Shown in pieces: positions 1 through 5,856 of a stretch of 8,994 nt of DNA. Position 1 is the stretch's first letter. Each line of letters opens with the position of its first letter. The notes beneath the pieces were generated by a model. It made no database searches. It was given only the letters and a program-made list of their open reading frames with translations, and was not told the origin of the DNA. Both the position numbers and the translations under genes were made by a program. The DNA comes from Microcaldota archaeon (GTDB lineage Archaea > Micrarchaeota > Micrarchaeia > Anstonellales > Bilamarchaeaceae). Where the stretch lies: NCBI GenBank assembly GCA_030666035.1, contig DAOUYQ010000023.1, positions 1 to 8,994 of the forward strand, written 5' to 3'.

Positions 1-343
1 CATTGAAGAGCCTCCCAAGCATATTCACACAGCGCTGGTGGATTATCTCGGTCTGGGGATACTCGTCGTGGTCAATGAAATTCTGCTTCAGGCACTCCAA
101 CATGAGCTTGTCTGCTTCAGGCTCCATCCAGGTGGTCACAAAGCTTGCCAGGTTAAGGCTGGGGTTCCCATTTAGGTCCAATTCATCATGTATGAGCTGG
201 TATGCTGCATTTGCAGGCATTCCCTCTTTGGGAATCTCATAATGGGGAATTTCCCTGGCCATGTACCTGTTTGAGTAGGTACTAACATGCCCACTATAAT
301 GTTTCCTGTTTTTTTTGTCTATTTTTACTTTTTCCAATACCAT
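1..343 (-). CDS. gadB: Glutamate decarboxylase, N-terminal part (runs off the left edge)
   Basis: PLP-dependent group II decarboxylase that converts L-glutamate plus a proton to GABA and CO2 in the cytoplasm. The gene is cut by the window edge: 114 codons plus one base are present, about a quarter of the usual 450-500 residues. Residues 47-61 ([15 protein letters not shown]), 64-76 ([13 protein letters not shown]) and 103-114 ([12 protein letters not shown]) match the N-terminal region of plant and bacterial GADs closely; the second block is nearly identical to plant GAD. By alignment to E. coli GadB, Asp91 corresponds to Asp86 and Ser67 to Thr62, which as I recall contact the distal carboxylate of glutamate. 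The PLP-binding lysine lies outside the window. The ATG at 343 has a GGTGA site five bases upstream, inside the end of the antiporter gene. This is true GadB-type GAD, not the MfnA-type tyrosine/aspartate decarboxylase more often found in archaea. Confidence 0.93.
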   Translation of the reverse strand, partial: MVLEKVKIDKKNRKHYSGHVSTYSNRYMAREIPHYEIPKEGMPANAAYQLIHDELDLNGNPSLNLASFVTTWMEPEADKLMLECLKQNFIDHDEYPQTEIIHQRCVNMLGRLFN

Positions 344-348
344 TTAAT

Positions 349-353
349 TCACC
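349..353 (-). promoter_or_regulatory. Shine-Dalgarno of gadB overlapping the antiporter stop codon
   Basis: On the minus strand the sequence reads GAAGGTGA, then five bases, then the gadB ATG. GGTGA is the classic archaeal Shine-Dalgarno core, and its TGA is also the stop codon of the upstream antiporter gene. This supports ATG 343 as the gadB start and implies translational coupling. It contrasts with the other genes in the window, which seem leaderless. Confidence 0.85.
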
Positions 354-1863
354 TTCTTTTTGTTTTTGGCTTTGCAGCACTCTTCTTTTTCCTGGCCGGC
401 CTGGAGCCTGCTTTTGGCCCTGCCGCATTTGCGCCCCCGGTCTTCCAGCTGGGTTTCCGGATATGGTAAATCAAAAGCGGCGCCCCACCCAATACCACAA
501 TTCCACCTACAAGAAATCCACCATACATTAATGATGTTCCCACCTGAAGTTCAGATGGCGGGATAAATCCAAGCCCAATTGCACAGAGGCTTGCAATTGC
601 CCCGGTTCCTGCAATTATCCACATCCCTGCCATTCCCCCCGGAAGCCTGTATGGGCGCACCACATCCGGCTGTGAATACCTCAATTTGATTGCGCAGGCA
701 AACAGCATCAGGTACATAATCAGGTATAGTTGCGCTGTGAGTGCCGTCAGAATCCAGAATGTGCTCGAAACACTCTGTGGCATCCAGAGGTATGTAGAAG
801 CAAGGATAGTCACTATTATTCCCTGCACAATCATCACGTGGGTTGCGGCTCCCTCTTTATTGGTTGTTTGCAAAAAGGGAGGCAATGTTCCATCCTTTGC
901 AGTTGCGAGCATTCCTTTGCTTGGCCCAACAATCCAGGCAGTTACCTGCCCAATTGCACCAAATACAATCAGGATTGCAAGTATTGGCACCATCCATGCA
1001 ATATTGTATGCCTTGAAGAATTCAGTGAATGCCTGCATGATTCCTGAAACCAGGTTGATGTCTGCCTGGGGAACAACTATTGCAATGGATAATGTTCCAA
1101 GGACAAAAATGAATAAAGTCAACACACCCGCAACCAAGATTGCCTTTGGATAATCCCTTTGCGGATTCCTGACTTCTTTTGCATGCACCGCAGATACTTC
1201 CATCCCTGCATAGAAGAGGAGTATGCTTGCAGCAAATACTATTGTAGTAAGGTTGCCAATATCTTGCGGAATTAATGCATCAAGGGTAAAGTCAATCTGG
1301 CTGGTTTGCCCGGAGAACAACCAGATTGCCCCGAGTGCAATAATTAAGAGCCCCGGGAGAATTGTTCCAAATACTGCCCCCAGGCTGGTAATTGTCCCTG
1401 AAAGCTTCAATCCCCTGAAACTTGCAAGCGTTGCTGCCCAGTATACAATTACAATTACAGCGAAGATATACATTGGATTATTTGCCATTGCAGGATTGAA
1501 TACAAAAGCGAGCGCCCCTGCAGCAAACGAGAGAACAGTAGGATACCACACCACGTTCTGAATCCATTGCAGCCATATCGCAAGGAATCCCCACCGTTCT
1601 CCAAATGCCTCTTTTATCCATAAGTAAACGCCCCCATTCTTAGGCCATCCGGTTGCCAGCTCTGCAGAAATAAGCGATACAGGAATAAAGAATATGATTG
1701 CAACAAGCACATAGAAAAATACGGATGACAATCCATATTCCGCCATTCCCGGAAGCCCCCTCAGGCTTGCAATGGCGGCAAAAGTCATCATCGCAAGAAC
1801 AAATATGCCTAGTTTGTGCATGCCGGATTTAGCCGGCTTTGAAGCAGATTTTTTAGCGCACAT
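349..1863 (-). CDS. gadC: GadC-like glutamate:GABA antiporter (APC superfamily)
   Basis: Inner-membrane amino-acid antiporter of 504 residues (E. coli GadC has 511). It is expected to import glutamate in exchange for the GABA made by the adjacent decarboxylase. About 12 hydrophobic segments lie between residues 16 and 467. Blocks typical of the glutamate/GABA antiporter family are FFIPVSLISAELATGWPKNGGVY (58-80, region cited only), GMEVSAVHAKEVRNPQRDYP (220-239) and TAWIVGPSKGMLATAKDG (308-325). Glu222 and Trp310 match GadC Glu218 and Trp308. GadC Glu304 is replaced by Gln306. The last 35 residues hold 13 Lys/Arg, no His and no acidic residue, unlike the C-terminal plug of E. coli GadC. The ATG at 1863 has a TATA-like box 23-32 bases upstream. 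It is the first gene of an operon with gadB, five bases apart. Substrate is inferred from similarity and context; another amino acid/amine exchange is possible. Confidence 0.9.
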   Translation of the reverse strand: MCAKKSASKPAKSGMHKLGIFVLAMMTFAAIASLRGLPGMAEYGLSSVFFYVLVAIIFFIPVSLISAELATGWPKNGGVYLWIKEAFGERWGFLAIWLQWIQNVVWYPTVLSFAAGALAFVFNPAMANNPMYIFAVIVIVYWAATLASFRGLKLSGTITSLGAVFGTILPGLLIIALGAIWLFSGQTSQIDFTLDALIPQDIGNLTTIVFAASILLFYAGMEVSAVHAKEVRNPQRDYPKAILVAGVLTLFIFVLGTLSIAIVVPQADINLVSGIMQAFTEFFKAYNIAWMVPILAILIVFGAIGQVTAWIVGPSKGMLATAKDGTLPPFLQTTNKEGAATHVMIVQGIIVTILASTYLWMPQSVSSTFWILTALTAQLYLIMYLMLFACAIKLRYSQPDVVRPYRLPGGMAGMWIIAGTGAIASLCAIGLGFIPPSELQVGTSLMYGGFLVGGIVVLGGAPLLIYHIRKPSWKTGGANAAGPKAGSRPARKKKSAAKPKTKRR

Positions 1864-1885
1864 ACCCTGCGCTTCTTTCTTAAGC

Positions 1886-1895
1886 CTTTAAAATC
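1886..1895 (-). promoter_or_regulatory. TATA-like promoter of the gadC-gadB operon
   Basis: The minus strand reads ATTTTAAAGG at -32 to -23 from the antiporter ATG, inside the 43-base gap after pgk. The spacing predicts transcription starting at or next to the ATG, so the first gene would be leaderless and the operon could be transcribed independently of pgk. Confidence 0.6.
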
Positions 1896-1906
1896 TTTTT
1901 GCAATT

Positions 1907-3097
1907 CTAAATTGGGAAACTCTTTTTGTTTTCCCTGAGCGCGCGAATTGCAGGAAGCTCCTTTCCACTTAAATATTGGATGAGTGCCTTTCCCGAGAGG
2001 CTCACATAATTGAATTTTTCTTCTGAAATTTTGAAATGCCTTATTGCAGTAATTGTGTGCCCTCCCCCTACAAGGGAATATGCATCGCTCTCTGCAACTG
2101 CGTGCAGCACCCTTTCGGTTCCAAGGCTGAACTCTTTTTTCTCATATACTCCCATTGGCCCATTTACCAAAACGCGCTTTGCGCTTCGTATTTCCTCACT
2201 ATATTTCTGGATTGTGTTCTCCCCAATGTCTTTAATGCTCCCTTTTTCTATTGCATTGACACGGGCTTCTACCCGGTCCCCATTTATATCCAGCCCCACA
2301 TCTTCCGGAAGCCTGATTATCTCCTTATGCCTGGCGAGGAGCTCCTTTGCATCCTTTGTGTGCTCAAGCAATTGATTTGCTTTGAGGTATGCATGGGAGT
2401 CTGCAATATTGTGCCCTGCAGCATCCAAAAATAATATGGACACCATCCCCCCAAGAAGAACCCGGCTTGCCTTTTTTTCCTCAAGCCACTTCTTCATAAT
2501 CCTAATTGAGTCTTTTGCCTTTCCCCCTCCCAGCAGCAATGTAAGGTCTCCCCCGCCAATCCGTTCCAACGCTTTAATTTCATCCTGCAAAACCGGGCCC
2601 GCTGCACTTGGAAGGTGCCCGGCAAGCCCCACTACCGAAGCATGTTCCCTATGGCATACGCTGAGTGCATCCAGCACAAAAATGTCTGCCATTGGTGCAA
2701 GGGTTTTTACAAGAAGGCTTTTGTGCGGTTCTTCATCTTCCCCTTCCCACATCCTTACGTTTTCCAAAAGCAGAATGTCCCCATTCTCCATGTGCTCTAT
2801 TGCAGACCTGACTTTGTCCGTATCCGTGCTTTGAAGAAATTGCACCTGCCTTTGTGTAATTCTTTCCAATAATCGTGCATGGTCAGAGAGGCTCACAAAA
2901 TCCGCACAGCCTTTTCTTCCCTGGTGTGCAATTACAATTACTTTTGCACCCACATCACTAAGCCTGCGGATGCTTTTTCCATGCCTCTCGAGGCGCGGGT
3001 TAGAGAGAATTTCTCCCCGCTCATCTACAGGCGAGTTGATATCCACCCTTTTTACAACCCTTCGCCCCTTCAACTGGAACTCGTGAAAATGCCTCAT
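1907..3097 (-). CDS. pgk: Phosphoglycerate kinase, archaeal type
   Basis: Glycolysis/gluconeogenesis enzyme that transfers phosphate between 1,3-bisphosphoglycerate and ADP to give 3-phosphoglycerate and ATP in the cytosol. Full length at 396 residues. Visible family motifs: RVDINSP (17-23) with Asp19 and Asn21 of the substrate site; Arg35, equivalent to the catalytic arginine; AHQGRKG (57-63), the archaeal form of HxGR; LLLENVR (109-115); DALSVCHREHASVVG (143-157); GGGKAKDS (190-197), a variant of the usual GGAKVxD with the lysine retained; NGPMGVYE (312-319); and the glycine-rich VGGGHT (343-348). The C-terminal segment VSLSGKALIQYLSGKELP is also typical. The ATG at 3097 fits a TATA-like box 23-30 bases upstream. 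It lies on the same strand as the antiporter 43 bases downstream, which has its own promoter. Confidence 0.96.
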   Translation of the reverse strand: MRHFHEFQLKGRRVVKRVDINSPVDERGEILSNPRLERHGKSIRRLSDVGAKVIVIAHQGRKGCADFVSLSDHARLLERITQRQVQFLQSTDTDKVRSAIEHMENGDILLLENVRMWEGEDEEPHKSLLVKTLAPMADIFVLDALSVCHREHASVVGLAGHLPSAAGPVLQDEIKALERIGGGDLTLLLGGGKAKDSIRIMKKWLEEKKASRVLLGGMVSILFLDAAGHNIADSHAYLKANQLLEHTKDAKELLARHKEIIRLPEDVGLDINGDRVEARVNAIEKGSIKDIGENTIQKYSEEIRSAKRVLVNGPMGVYEKKEFSLGTERVLHAVAESDAYSLVGGGHTITAIRHFKISEEKFNYVSLSGKALIQYLSGKELPAIRALRENKKSFPI

Positions 3098-3119
3098 AAT
3101 TAAGTTGTGCAGACACGCT

Positions 3120-3127
3120 TATTTATT
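3120..3127 (-). promoter_or_regulatory. TATA-like promoter of pgk
   Basis: The minus strand reads AATAAATA at -30 to -23 from the pgk ATG. No Shine-Dalgarno lies near the start, so a leaderless transcript is likely. The box separates pgk from the hairpin-rich region upstream, which would then not be part of the main pgk mRNA. Confidence 0.55.
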
Positions 3128-3145
3128 ACTATCCTTCCGAACCGC

Positions 3146-3162
3146 AGGGGGGACACCCCCCT
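3146..3162. repeat. Perfect G/C hairpin with triloop
   Basis: A, six G, loop ACA, six C, T: a 7-bp perfect inverted repeat with a three-base loop, about 20 bases upstream of the pgk TATA-like box. It would be very stable as RNA or as extruded DNA. It has no T-run next to it on either strand, so a simple terminator role is doubtful. Confidence 0.75.
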
Positions 3163-3182
3163 TCAGTTTGAGGTTCCTCCTG

Positions 3183-3220
3183 ATTCCCCCCGATTATGAG
3201 GTAATATTCTCATGGGGAAT
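3183..3220. repeat. Bulged 12-bp stem-loop
   Basis: ATTCCCC (3183-3189) pairs with GGGGAAT (3214-3220), and ATGAG (3196-3200) pairs with CTCAT (3209-3213), leaving a six-base bulge on one side and an eight-base loop. The 3' arm of this stem can also pair with 3263-3268, so this structure competes with an extension of the neighbouring 16-bp stem. Confidence 0.65.
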
Positions 3221-3227
3221 TAACTAA

Positions 3228-3262
3228 AGAAAGATTAACACGGTGCCCGTGCTAATCTTTCT
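3228..3262 (-). repeat. 16-bp stem-loop, continuous only in minus-strand RNA
   Basis: The arms 3228-3243 and 3247-3262 are complementary over 16 positions around a three-base loop. The single exception, 3238/3252, is an A-C mismatch on the plus strand but a U-G wobble in minus-strand RNA, so the structure is intact only if transcribed with topA. It can be extended by 3215-3220 pairing with 3263-3268 across a seven-base bulge. A role in 3' processing or termination of topA mRNA, or as a small RNA, is inference. Confidence 0.7.
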
Positions 3263-3276
3263 ATTCCCTAGGAGAA

Positions 3277-3305
3277 GGGAGGTGTAGTCTCCCAAGGTTC
3301 TTGGG
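3277..3305. repeat. Two overlapping small stem-loops
   Basis: GGGAG (3277-3281) pairs with CTCCC (3289-3293), and CCCAAG (3291-3296) pairs with CTTGGG (3300-3305) around a GTT loop. They share bases 3291-3293, so they are mutually exclusive at full length. Confidence 0.55.
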
Positions 3306-3364
3306 TCCAATACCTGCTCAGCTTCTGAAAAATCTGACGATTTCTTCTCTCCAGATTGATTGGA

Positions 3365-3378
3365 AATTCAATTGAATT
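3365..3378. repeat. 14-base perfect palindrome
   Basis: AATTCAATTGAATT reads the same on both strands. With no loop it is better suited to binding a dimeric protein than to forming an RNA hairpin, but an A/T-rich palindrome of this size could also be chance. Confidence 0.5.
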
Positions 3379-3403
3379 CTGTGTGACCTCATCCGGCCAC
3401 ATC

Positions 3404-3453
3404 TCTTGAGACAAGCTCAAGATCCCAAAGCGAACAAATTTTTGCAAATTTGT
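3404..3453. repeat. Two stem-loops just downstream of topA
   Basis: TCTTGAG (3404-3410) pairs with CTCAAGA (3416-3422) over 7 bp with a five-base loop. ACAAATTT (3434-3441) pairs with AAATTTGT (3446-3453) over 8 bp with a four-base loop. They lie 33 to 82 bases after the topA stop and are candidates for 3' end structures of its mRNA. In the minus strand the second is A/U-rich, including a run of five T. Confidence 0.55.
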
Positions 3454-3485
3454 CCCAAGCTGGAGATGCTGGTGAAGTGGGAGCT

Positions 3486-5525
3486 TCACTTTCCTTCTTT
3501 TTTTGGTTTGGCCTTGCCCCAGTTCTCCTTGGTCTTGCATTTTGTATCCAGGCACATCTCAAAGAAAGTTTTATTCCTCCTGACTTTTACAATGCGCGTT
3601 CCGCATTCCTTGCAGTTTTTCTGGGTTATAGTTATGTATGCCCCTGTGGGGAGTGGATAAGCCTGGGTGCACTTTGGGTATCCTGAGCAGCCCACAAACT
3701 GGCGCCCGCCTTTAAGCCGAATTATTCTAAGGGTCCCCCCACAGTTTGGGCATACGCCCAAATTATTCTCCTTCTCTTCGGTCTCCCGCATTGCACCCAA
3801 TAGTTCCTTTCCAATAGAAGCTTCATGTTTCTTAAAGTCCCCTAAAATTTCAATTAGCCTTTCCTTGCCCTTTTCCACTGCTTCATCCTCAGTTAACTTG
3901 CCCGCAACAATTTTTTCCATATCATCTTCTATTCCACGGGTAAGTTCCGGGTCCAGGATTCTGGGGGAATACTTTCCAAGTACCCTCCACACATCCATTC
4001 CAAAATCAGTTACAGTAATGCTTTTGCCCAAAACATAGTTTCGCTTAAACAAAGTATCAATGATGGTAGAGCGGGTTGCTTTAGTTCCCAGTTTGTTTTT
4101 TTCTAATTCCGAGATGATGCTTGCAGGGGTGTAGCGGGGAGCAGGCTTGGTTTTCTTTTTAACCTTGCTTTTTTTCTCAACTTCTTCCTTTTCCCCAATT
4201 TTGAATTCCGGGAGTGCGCGCTCCTTGCTCTTATAATATGGATACATGTCAATCCAATTGCGCTTTGCAATTCTCTCCCCGGAAGTCTTGAATATCTCTC
4301 CACCGGTTGAGGCAGTAATTTTAGTGGTTTCTGCTTCAGCCGGAGGCGCAAAAACCCCCAGGAACCTGCATACAATCAGGTCATAGAGTTTTTTCTCCTG
4401 CCCTTCCAGCTTTTTGTAGAGGCCGGTTGGGTGGATTGCAGGGTGTGCCGGGTCCTCTTTTCTCCCCTGGAATGGGCGGTACCAGTTCTCCTTGATTAAT
4501 TTCTCTGCCCGCTCCCTGTATTCTTCAATTCCTGCCAATTTTCCAATAATCCGCTTTAGCCCCAGTTTAGGGTGTAATTTTTGTGAAGAAGTTCTTGGGT
4601 AAGAAATCATCGAATTTTCATACAAAGTCTGGGCAAGAGACAGTGTCTGGGAAGGGCTAATTCCAAAGCACCTATGTGCTTCAAGCTGCAGCGAAGTCAG
4701 GTCAAATGGGGGGTACGGCCAAATCTTTTTCTCTTTTTTCTCAACTTTTTCAACTGTTGCATTTGATTTTATTGCTGCATGGGCTTTCTTTGCCTCATCT
4801 TCACTGCTAAACCTGTCTTTCTCATGCATAAATTCTGTGTCCTGAAGCCAAATTCTCACTTCCCAATAATCCTCAGGCACAAAATCTGCAATTAATTTTT
4901 CCCGGGTTGCAAGAATACTTAATGCAGGCCCCTGGACCCGCCCTATGCTCATAGTATGGAAGCCCCCTGCCTTTTTGAGCGCACTCATTAATGCACGGCT
5001 TAAATTAATTCCATAAAACCAATCCAATTTGTGCCTGGTTTCCCCTGCATAAGCATTATTAAAATCAATTTCCGGTGCCGCATTCTCGTATGCTTCCTTG
5101 AGCTCTCCAGGGACAAGTGATGAAAACTTCATCCTTTTTCCCGGTCTTTTCCCATAGCAGAATCGGTATACATTAAACCCGATTACGGATCCTTCCAAAT
5201 CATAATCGCAGGCAATTGTGCACATGTCCGCTTTTTTGCCCAAAGATTCCAGCATATTTACATAAGGCTTGGTAAATGCCGCGCCCTTTGAAATAGAATA
5301 CGATGGTTTCCATTCAATATCAAAAACAGGGTAATCCTTGCTCCTTTTCTTTTCTGCCAAATTAAACAAGTGCCCAACTGCCGGGGCCACAACTACTTTC
5401 TTCCCATCAACTTCGCACTCATAATACCCTATATTACTATAGGCCTTTCTCTTTATGCCTGAGCCTCCCAGTGCATTGGCAATTGTATATGCGACTTTCG
5501 GTTTCTCCGCAACTATAAGTTCCAT
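3486..5525 (-). CDS. topA: DNA topoisomerase I, archaeal type IA
   Basis: Relaxes negatively supercoiled DNA by cutting and rejoining one strand through a 5'-phosphotyrosine link. 679 residues, complete. Order of domains: Toprim (about 1-140) with Glu7 in VAEKPK and the metal-binding DYDLEG at 107-112; the RVQGPAL block at 196-202; catalytic Tyr309 in MISYPRTSSQ (306-315); a lysine-rich insert at about 447-461; KLGTKATRSTIIDTL, the conserved strand-binding segment after it; and two C-terminal four-cysteine zinc ribbons, Cys592/595/613/619 and Cys638/641/658/663. The tail is basic. The C-terminal zinc ribbons and archaeal Toprim form separate it from bacterial topoisomerase III. The ATG at 5525 is supported by the Toprim motif beginning at residue 2 and a TATA-like box upstream. 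It is followed by the hairpin-rich gap. Confidence 0.96.
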   Translation of the reverse strand: MELIVAEKPKVAYTIANALGGSGIKRKAYSNIGYYECEVDGKKVVVAPAVGHLFNLAEKKRSKDYPVFDIEWKPSYSISKGAAFTKPYVNMLESLGKKADMCTIACDYDLEGSVIGFNVYRFCYGKRPGKRMKFSSLVPGELKEAYENAAPEIDFNNAYAGETRHKLDWFYGINLSRALMSALKKAGGFHTMSIGRVQGPALSILATREKLIADFVPEDYWEVRIWLQDTEFMHEKDRFSSEDEAKKAHAAIKSNATVEKVEKKEKKIWPYPPFDLTSLQLEAHRCFGISPSQTLSLAQTLYENSMISYPRTSSQKLHPKLGLKRIIGKLAGIEEYRERAEKLIKENWYRPFQGRKEDPAHPAIHPTGLYKKLEGQEKKLYDLIVCRFLGVFAPPAEAETTKITASTGGEIFKTSGERIAKRNWIDMYPYYKSKERALPEFKIGEKEEVEKKSKVKKKTKPAPRYTPASIISELEKNKLGTKATRSTIIDTLFKRNYVLGKSITVTDFGMDVWRVLGKYSPRILDPELTRGIEDDMEKIVAGKLTEDEAVEKGKERLIEILGDFKKHEASIGKELLGAMRETEEKENNLGVCPNCGGTLRIIRLKGGRQFVGCSGYPKCTQAYPLPTGAYITITQKNCKECGTRIVKVRRNKTFFEMCLDTKCKTKENWGKAKPKKEGK

Positions 5526-5550
5526 GTTTTTTAGCTTTAAGTGAGGGAAG

Positions 5551-5561
5551 AATTTTTAATA
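5551..5561 (-). promoter_or_regulatory. TATA-like promoter of topA
   Basis: The minus strand reads TATTAAAAATT, about 26-36 bases before the topA ATG. The expected start of transcription is within a few bases of the ATG, so the mRNA has little or no leader. No Shine-Dalgarno is visible. Confidence 0.55.
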
Positions 5562-5618
5562 CCCAAGGAATTACGTCGATAAATACATTTTTGCATCTAT
5601 AGAACGCGAGCAGGCTCC

Positions 5619-5632
5619 AAAAAGAAAATTTT
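5619..5632 (-). terminator. T-rich terminator of tRNA-Thr
   Basis: Directly after the discriminator base the minus strand reads AAAATTTTCTTTTT, with runs of four and five T. Oligo-T runs are the main termination signal for archaeal RNA polymerase, and the position right behind the tRNA fits. Confidence 0.6.
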
Positions 5633-5706
5633 AGCCCCCTGAGGTATTTGAAACCCCGACCTCTCGCTTACAAGGCGAGCGCTCTACCAGGCTGAGCTAA
5701 GGAGGC
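5633..5706 (-). tRNA. tRNA-Thr (anticodon UGU)
   Basis: A 74-base cloverleaf can be folded by eye. Acceptor stem GCCTCCT/AGGGGGC (one T-G pair), D stem GCTC/GAGC with loop AGCCTGGTA, anticodon stem CTCGC/GCGAG with loop CTTGTAA (anticodon TGT at 5672-5670), five-base variable loop AGGTC, T stem GGGGT/ACCTC with loop TTCAAAT. The discriminator base is T at 5633, as in archaeal tRNA-Thr, and G1-C72 and C2-G71 agree with known threonyl identity elements. CCA is not encoded and no intron is present. The innermost T-stem pair is T53-A61 rather than the almost universal G53-C61. The gene has its own promoter and terminator. Confidence 0.95.
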
Positions 5707-5733
5707 GCACTATTCTTTTCTTTATGTCCGCAG

Positions 5734-5742
5734 TTTTTAAAA
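5734..5742 (-). promoter_or_regulatory. TATA-like promoter of tRNA-Thr
   Basis: The minus strand reads TTTTAAAAA, 28-36 bases upstream of tRNA base 1 and preceded by AGAC, a plausible purine-rich BRE. The spacing predicts a short 5' leader trimmed by RNase P. Confidence 0.65.
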
Positions 5743-5824
5743 GTCTGCCCTTAATCCGGGGCGGTTTGTTTTGGTTCCCCATTATTTTCTTCTTCCCCAA
5801 CATACCCCTTTCATAGCCAATAGC

Positions 5825-5832
5825 TTTATATA
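5825..5832 (+). promoter_or_regulatory. TATA-like promoter of the 220-residue unknown gene
   Basis: TTTATATA at -32 to -25 from the ATG at 5857, in an A/T-rich stretch that continues to the start codon. There is no Shine-Dalgarno, so the transcript is probably leaderless. The 150-base gap from the tRNA contains this promoter and the divergent tRNA promoter and nothing else I can name. Confidence 0.6.
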
Positions 5833-5856
5833 ATATGTTATATATAATAGTAATAT

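Larger units (their letters stand above)
3098..3485. other. Hairpin-rich non-coding gap between topA and pgk
   Basis: A 388-base gap, by far the longest here without a supportable gene. From about 3146 to 3453 it is packed with inverted repeats: a G6/C6 hairpin, a 12-bp bulged stem, a 16-bp stem, two overlapping small stems at 3277-3305, a 5-bp stem at 3330-3343, a 14-base palindrome at 3365-3378, and stems at 3404-3422 and 3434-3453. An open frame on the minus strand (3555-3268) is only the read-through of a frame overlapping the topA end and shows no protein signature. Possible roles are topA 3' end formation, a structured small RNA, or a palindromic repeat element. I cannot choose between these from the sequence. 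Confidence 0.7.

Noticed and set aside
3..242. Plus-strand open frame at the left edge
   Set aside because: The opposite strand of the same bases encodes the glutamate decarboxylase N-terminus, with clear family motifs.
686..1561. Plus-strand open frames opposite the antiporter
   Set aside because: The minus strand encodes a clear full-length transporter; the plus frames are composition shadows without family motifs or start signals.
2010..3103. Plus-strand open frames opposite pgk
   Set aside because: All lie within the pgk gene on the other strand, and none shows a conserved motif or promoter.
3277..3330. A degenerate tRNA or known stable RNA in the topA-pgk gap
   Set aside because: Neither strand folds into a cloverleaf, and I found none of the conserved blocks of RNase P RNA or SRP RNA.
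3146..3453. CRISPR array or insertion sequence in the hairpin region
   Set aside because: The inverted repeats are all different in sequence and spacing, there are no direct repeats of constant length, no transposase, and no flanking target-site duplication that I could see.
3268..3555. Minus-strand open frame of 95 codons overlapping the topA 3' end
   Set aside because: It begins inside topA in another frame, has no recognisable motif, lacks a start signal and crosses several hairpins. It is most likely a by-product of topA coding plus chance.
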